DNA of 59,822 nucleotides from a virus. Where the stretch lies: the IMG/VR virus record IMGVR_UViG_3300021959_000041, positions 1 through 59,822 of that record. One strand, written 5' to 3'. Below the pieces are notes generated by a model. That model was not told where the DNA came from. It saw only the letters and a program-made list of their open reading frames with translations, and ran no database searches. Below are positions 46,423-53,584 of this stretch, piece by piece; the stretch's first letter is position 1; every line of letters begins with the position of its first letter. Position numbers and translations under genes: made by a program.

Positions 46423-48858
46423 CTATCTTGGCTCAAATTCTGCAAGGTCAAACCCGTCTAAGGAATCTTCATTAGATTCAAAATTCTTAGGAGGTAAATT
46501 ATTTTTACGTTGATTTATAAGTTCGGACTGTTCAGTGCTTTGTTGACTTATTCTGTCGCTTTTAGCTTTTTCTTTCGCACTTTCTCTCATGCCTAACTGC
46601 TCTTGTGTCATACCTTGAAGCTGCATACTATATTGAAACTCTTTCTGCATTAACTGAGCTTTTAATTCCGCTTCAGCTGCTTGTTTTTGAATTTCAAATT
46701 GTATATCTGCTTGTCTATACTTAATCTTAGCCTCCATTTCCATCTGTACTTTTTGAGCATCCATTTGAGCTTTCATTTGTTGAGACTGAAGTTGTTGTTG
46801 ATTTATCATAGCTTGCTTCTTCATATCTCTTTGCTCATCTTGCTCTTGCTTAGCTTTACGTTTTACTTTAAGCAATTGGTTTGCAAGTTTGAGATTTTTA
46901 ATTTCACGTATATCAATAGCATCTTCAAGATTAATATCATTTTTAGATAATGCCATTTGAATATTTTGCTCAAGCATAGCTTTTTGCTCTTCATCTGGAG
47001 ACAACTCAATAAAGACTCCAAAGTCATATATATATAAATCAGATATCTCTCCAAGTATACCAACATTGTATTTCCCTATTTTATTTATAAAGTCTTCTTT
47101 AAAATCAGAATATTCTAAAATATCCGCTACCCTGTAAGTTAGCGCTTCTGCTAACGTTCTATATATGTAAAGACTTCCATCTAATATATGACGAGTAGCG
47201 GTATTAGAACTTAATGATGCTAGCTTTTGAACACCCACTAAAGCATCGGAGTTGGCAATTGTACCGTCTCTCGCTTCATTTAAGCCTGTTACAGCTCGTA
47301 TCATGTCTAAGTAGTGGTTTAGGTTAGCAATAAGCATTTGTGTCTTAGAAGCTCCTGAATTACTTGTAAGCTGCTGTATAGGAATTTTACCTTGGTTGTA
47401 ATCTCCTTCTTGTGTATAACTTCTACCAATTACCGAACCTGTTTGGAAATAAAGTCTTAATGCATCTTCTGGATTATATGCTGCTCCTGTACCTAAATCA
47501 ACTTCATTTAAACCATCTGCATCTATATATACCCCATCAGGAACTGTTCTAGCTATAACCTGTTGTAGTTTTAAATGAGTCATCTGAATTAAATCAGCAT
47601 AAGGTATCATTCTTCTTACTAAAGATTCAATAACTCCTTTATACATTCTAGGTGCTGCAGCCACATAATTAGGTATTGCGTGTTGAGATGAAGACTTAGG
47701 TCTTACCATGTTTTTAGCAAGCTCCCACTTTAACACTATGTTTGTTCCCATCACCATAACACCGTCATACCACACATCAATAGTTTTTTCTACTTTCTCG
47801 AAATTGTTTTCTTCCATCATGTCTACTGGAGGATTGAAAGTGTCTTCCTTTTCAATCATTTTAATATTACCATTGTCATTAACTTTTTTCTTATAAACCA
47901 TCTTCTTTGTGGTTTTATAATTAAAATACATTAATGTACAAGTGTCACGATAAAAGATATCATTCTCATAAAACTGAGCAACATTAAAATAATCATACCA
48001 GCTCTGGCTGTATTTTGATATTTTTTCTAAATCATCTGTAGTAAGTGTTGGGTCAATTTTCATCAACTCTGCTATAGGAACAGTTTTAATTTCACCCCAA
48101 TAAAAACAATCTTTAAAGTGCGGGTCTTCAGTATAACTGTATACCACATTAGCTGGGTCTACATAAGAAACCTGAACACCACTTCCCTGAAGAAACTCGT
48201 GTTTTGCTACAGCCATACCCGTCACCATCATATCGTAATCTAAACGCTTACGAATGTCATCATAATGATTTTCGGCAAACATTGTATCAATCGCTTCTTC
48301 TTCTGCAATCTCTATGGCTGGTTTATAATTTAAGTTCATATAAAGAGACAACTCTTCATCACTAGCAGGTAAATCGTCTGGATTCATGGTGAAAGGATTG
48401 AAGCCTGTGCCATCCTGTATAATTGTTAACGCTTCTTTAGCATCCATTTGCCCTTGAATCATTTGTTGAAACTTACTTCTTTTTTCCTGTGAAATAGCAT
48501 CTTGTGCGTAAGCTTTTACTTTAAACAATCTATCAGACATTCCATTAACTACAATGTCTACAAACTTTGGAATAATAGGAACTGGAGTCCAATCTAAATT
48601 TAAGTAAGATAAATCACCATCTACCGCTAATTCATTTTTATATTTTGCTATGGATTGTTCCCCTCTTGCGTAAAGGCGTAATCTGTTAAAGTCCCTCCAC
48701 TGACTATAATATCGGCATCCGTTAGAATCTTTACGAAACCATTCATATTGAATAGCCTGCCCTATTTGTAACCCAAACTCATCGGTTGCTTTTTCAGCAT
48801 CAGATACAAACTGACTAGGGAATCCTACAGATGAAATGTTTATGTTTACCTCTTTCAT
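46423..48858 (-). CDS. Portal protein (811 aa)
   Basis: An 811-aa protein immediately after the terminase (4-bp overlap). The start (MKEVNINISSVGFPSQFV), the RGEQSIAKYKNELAVDGD clip region, a long helical core, and a C-terminal Gln/Lys coiled coil (about 680-760) are typical of large portals in crAss-like and related phages. ALTYRVADILEYSDF and ELSPDEEQKAMLEQNIQMAL are in the conserved part. It forms the dodecameric DNA gate of the head. Assignment rests on place, length and fold pattern. Confidence 0.78.
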   Translation of the reverse strand: MKEVNINISSVGFPSQFVSDAEKATDEFGLQIGQAIQYEWFRKDSNGCRYYSQWRDFNRLRLYARGEQSIAKYKNELAVDGDLSYLNLDWTPVPIIPKFVDIVVNGMSDRLFKVKAYAQDAISQEKRSKFQQMIQGQMDAKEALTIIQDGTGFNPFTMNPDDLPASDEELSLYMNLNYKPAIEIAEEEAIDTMFAENHYDDIRKRLDYDMMVTGMAVAKHEFLQGSGVQVSYVDPANVVYSYTEDPHFKDCFYWGEIKTVPIAELMKIDPTLTTDDLEKISKYSQSWYDYFNVAQFYENDIFYRDTCTLMYFNYKTTKKMVYKKKVNDNGNIKMIEKEDTFNPPVDMMEENNFEKVEKTIDVWYDGVMVMGTNIVLKWELAKNMVRPKSSSQHAIPNYVAAAPRMYKGVIESLVRRMIPYADLIQMTHLKLQQVIARTVPDGVYIDADGLNEVDLGTGAAYNPEDALRLYFQTGSVIGRSYTQEGDYNQGKIPIQQLTSNSGASKTQMLIANLNHYLDMIRAVTGLNEARDGTIANSDALVGVQKLASLSSNTATRHILDGSLYIYRTLAEALTYRVADILEYSDFKEDFINKIGKYNVGILGEISDLYIYDFGVFIELSPDEEQKAMLEQNIQMALSKNDINLEDAIDIREIKNLKLANQLLKVKRKAKQEQDEQRDMKKQAMINQQQLQSQQMKAQMDAQKVQMEMEAKIKYRQADIQFEIQKQAAEAELKAQLMQKEFQYSMQLQGMTQEQLGMRESAKEKAKSDRISQQSTEQSELINQRKNNLPPKNFESNEDSLDGFDLAEFEPR

Positions 48859-51101
48859 CTAATTAATTCACTTAATGTTCCTTTATTATTATATGTTGCA
48901 AAGTTAAGACTTATTTTTGATTGTTTTTTCTCAGGAAGATAAACATGCTTTTGATTTGCCATAATTGCAAGCCCTGAACTAATACTAGCATCGAACTTAG
49001 TTCTAGCACTAATATCAAACCTAGCCCAGTCTTCTAAAGTCCTTATGAAATACATACTTCCCATCTCATCTCCAGCTCTATGCTGTCCATCTAAATCTAT
49101 ACCTACATGCTTTTCTATATATGATTCTATAGCTGCTGCGTGTGATTGTTTTACATCCTCAGAAGTATTAGGTATACCACCAAGTTCTTTTTCTGTTTTT
49201 GATAATTTATTATAATGTTTATCGGGCCTGTTCATACTAAATCCTCTGTACCCTCTGTTTTTAAAATGATAGAGTAACCTTGGTTTGTTATTCTCTACAA
49301 GTATAGGCATCCCATAAAACACACATGCCATTAATACTTCTTCAAAAAATATCTCTGCCGTTTGTGGTCTAGCAACATACTCTAAAAAAAACTCATTACT
49401 CGGAGCTTCATCCATATTATATTTAGTTAAACCATGCAGAGCTCCATTAGAACCTCCACCTCCAACAGTTCCAGATATATCATACGAGTCACACCCAAAT
49501 GCTCCTATATGTTCGTTAACAGGAAAATATACTCCATGCTTTTTAACCTTCCTATTATTCAATCCTCTTTTAGGAGTCCAAGATACTTTGAATCTTCCCC
49601 TGGAATCTGGTGTCCATATCACCTCTGAATCTTTCACTCCATCTTTCCAGTAGAATCTACCTCTAGTTATGTGATGCTCCATAATAAGAGAATCATTATA
49701 ATCTATCTGCTGATATATCTTTGTTAAATTAAATAAAGAGGATTTACTTTCATCTCTAAATGCGTGTGACTCTGTTCTTGGAAACTGTCTGTAAAATTCA
49801 TTTAACGCATCTGCATCTTTTTTTAATGATTCTACTTCTGCTTCCCAATAATCTATTGCTCCGTTTGTTATCCACTCATCATCTACCCCTCTAATTTTTT
49901 TCTCAGGCTTTCTAAACACAGGCATACCGTATCTATCAATAAAACCTTCCATGTTCCACTCCATTGGAATAAATAGATTATATAATCCTGATTTAGTCTG
50001 ACCATTTGCATTACGAGTCTTTAAATCTGAATCCTCAAACAAACGCTTGAAGTTCTCACCACCTTTACTAAGTGCATTTGAAGTAGACCCCATCATACAC
50101 TTACCTATTATCTTACTACCTAATCTCAAACAAGTCTTAGTAACACGCCAGTTGTTTTGAATGTTATTTGGTTTTAGCCACTTACCTGATTCATCGTGTA
50201 CTAGAAGTAAAAGTTTCTCACCATCATAAGAGTTATCATCCGTGTTCTTCCAGTCAATTGTTGTGTCTAACCCTGTTAGCTCATCATCCATAACCTCATG
50301 CATATTCTTCTTGGTTATTTTAGAAGCTGGAACTCTGAAAGCTAATTCAGTTTTAGGTTTATCCATACCATCCTGAATAGGTTTAAAAAAGAAAGGAAGT
50401 CTATTAGCAATAGGCACAACCTTATCAGTAAACATTTTTTTAGCATCCGAACCAGTTTTAGAAAGTATACCAACCCTTGAATCACGTGCTAACGTTCCTG
50501 TATTAACACACTCAGACGACCCCATAAAAGAAAATCCTGAACGTCTTATTTTCAAATAATCCATACCAAAACACCTCTTGTCCGCTTTACAAGCTTCCCA
50601 ATATAAAAAGAATATTCTATTAGCTTCTCTATAGTCAGGATACCCAACATCAATACTTGTCCACTGTAGATACATATAATGAGAACCTGTAATGTAAGTT
50701 GGTTTTCCATTATTGTAGAACCAGAAACCTAATTCTCTTCTATCAAACTCCGACTCTATATAATCTACCCATTTGTTTTTAAATGCAGAAGGCCTGTCGT
50801 TCCACTGGAATATAGAATTAATTCTAGATAAATCCTTAGGTAGTTCTTCCCTTTCCCAGTACTGCTCTTCTTTTTTATCAGAACGTTTAAACAATTCCTC
50901 TGGCTCTTTAGGAAGTCCAATTGCTAAACCATTTATGTTTATTATCTGACCTATTGTTCCATTTCTAGATATTACTACTAAGTCATACTTTTCACTATAC
51001 CCATATAACCACGTCTTAGCTCTATTCTTTTTTGTAAGAACAGACTTAGGTATATAATCTTTTATTACCTGATATAATTTATTTTGACCTTCGTTCTGCA
51101 A
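48855..51101 (-). CDS. terL: Large terminase subunit (748 aa)
   Basis: ATPase half: an arginine-led Walker A variant IRRSGFSFMGSSE (185-197), Walker B LLLVHDESGKW (298-308), and coupling motif CMMGSTSN (335-342). Nuclease half: FGCDSYD with the first catalytic Asp, then ILVENNKPRL and a late RTKFDASIS segment. These are the elements of the motor that packages and cuts concatemeric DNA. Length is typical of crAss-like terminases. It overlaps the portal start by 4 bp and the upstream small gene by 23 bp. Confidence 0.88.
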   Translation of the reverse strand: MQNEGQNKLYQVIKDYIPKSVLTKKNRAKTWLYGYSEKYDLVVISRNGTIGQIININGLAIGLPKEPEELFKRSDKKEEQYWEREELPKDLSRINSIFQWNDRPSAFKNKWVDYIESEFDRRELGFWFYNNGKPTYITGSHYMYLQWTSIDVGYPDYREANRIFFLYWEACKADKRCFGMDYLKIRRSGFSFMGSSECVNTGTLARDSRVGILSKTGSDAKKMFTDKVVPIANRLPFFFKPIQDGMDKPKTELAFRVPASKITKKNMHEVMDDELTGLDTTIDWKNTDDNSYDGEKLLLLVHDESGKWLKPNNIQNNWRVTKTCLRLGSKIIGKCMMGSTSNALSKGGENFKRLFEDSDLKTRNANGQTKSGLYNLFIPMEWNMEGFIDRYGMPVFRKPEKKIRGVDDEWITNGAIDYWEAEVESLKKDADALNEFYRQFPRTESHAFRDESKSSLFNLTKIYQQIDYNDSLIMEHHITRGRFYWKDGVKDSEVIWTPDSRGRFKVSWTPKRGLNNRKVKKHGVYFPVNEHIGAFGCDSYDISGTVGGGGSNGALHGLTKYNMDEAPSNEFFLEYVARPQTAEIFFEEVLMACVFYGMPILVENNKPRLLYHFKNRGYRGFSMNRPDKHYNKLSKTEKELGGIPNTSEDVKQSHAAAIESYIEKHVGIDLDGQHRAGDEMGSMYFIRTLEDWARFDISARTKFDASISSGLAIMANQKHVYLPEKKQSKISLNFATYNNKGTLSELIR

Positions 51102-51357
51102 ATCCTTGTTTTGTATCTGTTTTATCTACTTGTCCTCCAGAATTAATAACCTCTTCTTCTAAATCTATTTTATTTAATATCTCAAACGCATCGAATATAG
51201 CTAGTTTTTTTGTAGCTGCTGCGTTCTTTAATCTATCAGCTGCTAGCTCATCATCAGGGTCTGGCTTTATGATATCTTCTTTAGCAACTTTTATAAGCTG
51301 CTCTACAGCTCTACGCCCTGCGTGTATAATTTCTTTTTTTAAATCCTCTGACTTCAT
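51079..51357 (-). CDS. Small protein before TerL, possible small terminase (92 aa)
   Basis: Begins MKSEDLKKEIIHAGRRAVEQL; acidic and helical with an ADRLKNAAATKKLAIFDAF segment. Position just before the large terminase and its 23-bp overlap suggest a small terminase subunit, but no DNA-binding helix-turn-helix is clear. Confidence 0.4.
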   Translation of the reverse strand: MKSEDLKKEIIHAGRRAVEQLIKVAKEDIIKPDPDDELAADRLKNAAATKKLAIFDAFEILNKIDLEEEVINSGGQVDKTDTKQGFAERRSK

Positions 51358-51917
51358 AACTTCATTGTTATTTGATGGTCAAACATTCTATATAACTTTT
51401 CATCATCCACTGTAAACTCATATTCACTATTTGGTTTAAATGATATTCTATCTCCACTGTTGACTCCTTGTGAAGATAAATATTTATTTGGGTATTTCAT
51501 AATACCAATCAATGGTTCTTCTTTTCCAAGCTTCATTATAAATGATTCTTCAACAGGCACAGGTTTAACAAAACAATATCTATCATGACAAACCCACTGG
51601 TCATTATGTTTGTACATAAAAAACTGGTCATCCTCTATAAAAAACAAATCATCTTTAAAAAAACTCTTACCGCTTTTTTGCCTACCCTTCATATCATTGT
51701 AAAACTTAAATACATTGTGATGTACTAAAAGTAAGTCTCCCACTTCTATTTCTCCATTATAACCAAGTGGTGTAGCTACAACCACACCCTGTCTGTTTGA
51801 AGCCATGTGGTTTTCTTCAGAGGTGCTTGTTATAAAATCCATACCATCAATATCTTTTGTATTGGTATATCTTTTATCGTTAAGAGGTTTTACAATAAAA
51901 TAAAAAGGTGACCTCAT
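51354..51917 (-). CDS. GroES-like fold protein (187 aa)
   Basis: Residues about 7-130 follow a GroES-like order: IVKPLNDKR (8-16), a loop to MASNRQGVVVATP, then EVGDLLLVHHNVF and, near the end, DRYCFVKPV. The extra C-terminal 50 residues are not found in GroES. It could be a second co-chaperonin specialised for the capsid, analogous in idea to T4 gp31, or a diverged structural protein. Overlaps the next gene by 4 bp. Confidence 0.45.
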   Translation of the reverse strand: MRSPFYFIVKPLNDKRYTNTKDIDGMDFITSTSEENHMASNRQGVVVATPLGYNGEIEVGDLLLVHHNVFKFYNDMKGRQKSGKSFFKDDLFFIEDDQFFMYKHNDQWVCHDRYCFVKPVPVEESFIMKLGKEEPLIGIMKYPNKYLSSQGVNSGDRISFKPNSEYEFTVDDEKLYRMFDHQITMKL

Positions 51918-52141
51918 TAAAAGTTTATATTATATTCAATTGAAACTGGCATGTTAGAGTTAAACTCTTTCCAGAGTAATATCTCTCCCTCTTTTTGTAT
52001 CCATATTTTTATACTATCACTTCGCTCAACATACTGTATTAAGTGAATAAAATATTTTCCACCCAACACATCTTGACCTACTATATAATGCATAGCATCA
52101 GACTTATAGTTTGGCCCTATAGAGATTTTACGAATATCCAT
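51917..52141 (-). CDS. Hypothetical protein (74 aa)
   Basis: Begins MDIRKISIGPNYKSDAMHYI; beta-rich, with FIHLIQYVER and IKIWIQKEGEILLW strands. No family recognised. A TATCTTTG box lies 20 nt upstream, so it may start a packaging-gene transcript. Its stop overlaps the start of the GroES-like gene by one base. Confidence 0.55.
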   Translation of the reverse strand: MDIRKISIGPNYKSDAMHYIVGQDVLGGKYFIHLIQYVERSDSIKIWIQKEGEILLWKEFNSNMPVSIEYNINF

Positions 52142-52161
52142 TAGATTAAATTTAATTAATA

Positions 52162-52169
52162 CAAAGATA
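52162..52169 (-). promoter_or_regulatory. Late -7 box TATCTTTG before packaging genes
   Basis: TATCTTTG (minus strand), 20 nt before the 52141 start. Fits TAnnTTTG; -33 not seen. Confidence 0.5.
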
Positions 52170-52177
52170 TAAATAAA

Positions 52178-52312
52178 TTACCTGCCTTGACCTCTATATT
52201 TTTTCTGGTAATACTTAGATGATTTTACTTTAGATGTTTTAGTTTTAGCATGTACCCCTGGTCTACGAGTTTTAGGTTTCTCGTAAAGGGTTGCTGACAT
52301 TGACTTTGCCAT
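52178..52312 (-). CDS. Small basic phage protein (44 aa)
   Basis: Contains KPKTRRPGVHAKTKTSKVK and ends KKYRGQGR. The R-P-G-V-H-A-K-T-K-T-S-K and Y-R-G-Q-G signatures recur in tiny proteins of Bacteroidota phages. It begins right after the 3TM holin gene (its ATG abuts the stop). Probably a minor virion or DNA-associated component; function unknown. Confidence 0.65.
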   Translation of the reverse strand: MAKSMSATLYEKPKTRRPGVHAKTKTSKVKSSKYYQKKYRGQGR

Positions 52313-52684
52313 TTAATTAGATTTATTATTTAATTTTTCAAATGTTCTCATACCACCTAGACCTAGCATACCAACAAGAACTGTCATAAGATGTTCCATT
52401 TGAAGAGCAGGTGGAGCTGTTTCTACACCCATATACCACACAAGCATATCTCTTATGATAAAATTATATGCAAGGGCTATCCCGCACACCCAACCTATGA
52501 AGGGACGCCATCCGGCTACAAAAATTGTTCTGTGCTTTGCCTCCATCTCATTGATAGCAGTTTGCATCTCTATAAGTTTTTGTGGGTCTACCTCTTTACC
52601 TTTAATAAGCTCTCTTATTTCAAGACCTAGGCCATCTACACCTGAGTCACTAAATCCTAATAATTTTTTTAATAGTTTAAGCAT
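52313..52684 (-). CDS. Holin, 3-TM family (123 aa)
   Basis: The segment AGWRPFIGWVCGIALAYNFI is highly typical of the 3-TM holin family of gene-transfer-agent type (PF11351), followed by a second and third hydrophobic helix and GMLGLGGMRTFEK at the end. It lies downstream of the endolysin (8-bp overlap). It would permeabilise the inner membrane at lysis. Confidence 0.85.
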   Translation of the reverse strand: MLKLLKKLLGFSDSGVDGLGLEIRELIKGKEVDPQKLIEMQTAINEMEAKHRTIFVAGWRPFIGWVCGIALAYNFIIRDMLVWYMGVETAPPALQMEHLMTVLVGMLGLGGMRTFEKLNNKSN

Positions 52685-53033
52685 AAGTCCAAATTACGTC
52701 TTTTGTTTTTATTGGGTCAGCATCAACATGAATAAATGTTTTTGCTATTCCGATGCGATTGAATCCAACTTCGATAAGCGCTGATAATATTTTGAATCTA
52801 TCTGCAGAGGATGTTGCATGTATGTCGGCAGCGAATCCTCTAAGATGCGACGAGTTCTCTGTCCCTCCCACTTTTTCATTATGTTTTGGAGTTCTGAAGC
52901 CGGAATTAATTTTGAATGGTGTCCCTGCAATTTGACGTGCACTGTCGAGCAAGAGTAAAAAAGACTCATCCATATTCCTACCACTATCAGGGAAATCAGG
53001 CGAGTCAAATTCTGCATAGCTAAAGTATTTCAC
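52677..53033 (-). CDS. Endolysin, M15-type peptidase (118 aa), GTG start
   Basis: Residues NSGFRTPKHNEKVGG (43-57), SSHLRGFAADIH (61-72) and FIHVD (100-104) carry the metal ligands His63, Asp70 and His102 of M15 DD- or LD-peptidases, used by many phage endolysins to cut peptide crosslinks of peptidoglycan. The start is GTG at 53033, overlapping the stop of the 49-aa membrane gene (GTGA). No signal peptide, so it needs a holin, and one follows. Confidence 0.85.
   Translation of the reverse strand: MKYFSYAEFDSPDFPDSGRNMDESFLLLLDSARQIAGTPFKINSGFRTPKHNEKVGGTENSSHLRGFAADIHATSSADRFKILSALIEVGFNRIGIAKTFIHVDADPIKTKDVIWTYA
52745..53017 (-). CDS. Nested lipoprotein frame within the endolysin gene (90 aa)
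   Basis: A 90-aa frame in a different phase, inside the endolysin gene, with ATG start, a hydrophobic stretch and a lipobox LFYSC (Cys at 23) followed by STVHVK. This is the layout of an outer-membrane spanin (Rz1-like) nested in another lysis gene. The overlap could instead be chance; the frame has no independent ribosome site and no partner inner-membrane spanin was recognised. Confidence 0.25.
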   Translation of the reverse strand: MQNLTRLISLIVVGIWMSLFYSCSTVHVKLQGHHSKLIPASELQNIMKKWEGQRTRRILEDSLPTYMQHPLQIDSKYYQRLSKLDSIASE

Positions 53034-53179
53034 TTTTTTTGAAGTAGTTGATAAATTTTAATAATTGTATAAATTATGGTAGCTAGTAAAAGTAAACTTT
53101 GTAAAGCCTCATTAATTTGAGATATACTAAGTACTAAAACTGTAATTCCCAGTATCGTAGGTTCAAAGTCTAAATTCAT
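53030..53179 (-). CDS. Small membrane protein (49 aa)
   Basis: MNLDFEPTILGITVLVLSIS, then SLLLLATIIYTIIKIYQLL: two hydrophobic segments. Stop overlaps the endolysin GTG start. The lysis-cassette position and topology suggest a holin or antiholin partner of the 3TM holin (inference). Confidence 0.5.
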   Translation of the reverse strand: MNLDFEPTILGITVLVLSISQINEALQSLLLLATIIYTIIKIYQLLQKK

Positions 53180-53180
53180 G

Positions 53181-53558
53181 TTATTCTGTTTCATCAGTTA
53201 TAGGTTCAACTAAATCCCAATTTTGAGTTTCCTCATTCCAGTTATATAGGTTATCATCCTCTGGCATTGGCGTTGGGGGTTGCCAATCAAAGTTATCGTC
53301 TAAAGACCAACTTGGGTATGGCTGAGGCGCAACAAAAACATCACTGTCTGAGTCGTAGGTATAACCTGTGCCAGCAAACTGTTTTCTTATATTGTTGTTA
53401 TAAGATGTTTGCACCCAGTTCGTATGACCAAAAAGCGTAGAACAAAACTCTACTCCTTTAGCTTCGCTTTCTATTTCACCATCAAGCAGTTCATTATTGT
53501 GTACAACAATTACTTGTAATACTGTGTTGTTTTCGTCAAGTTCTGCAAAGTGTGCCAT
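53181..53558 (-). CDS. Tail-fibre-associated protein, MAHF family (125 aa)
   Basis: MAHFAELDEN, VIVVHNNEL, FCSTLFG, QTSYNNNIR, YDSDSDVF and PYPSWSLDDN follow the pattern of a phage family common beside tail fibres (MAHFA..., Q-T-S-Y-N, G-x-G-Y-x-Y-D, F-x-x-P-x-P-x-P-S-W). The start MAHF at 53558 fits the family better than the upstream in-frame start. Paralogous to the 325-aa protein at 57757-58734. Probably a fibre assembly or tip component. Confidence 0.6.
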   Translation of the reverse strand: MAHFAELDENNTVLQVIVVHNNELLDGEIESEAKGVEFCSTLFGHTNWVQTSYNNNIRKQFAGTGYTYDSDSDVFVAPQPYPSWSLDDNFDWQPPTPMPEDDNLYNWNEETQNWDLVEPITDETE

Positions 53559-53584
53559 AAACCACAAAGTTAATTAAATTTTAT

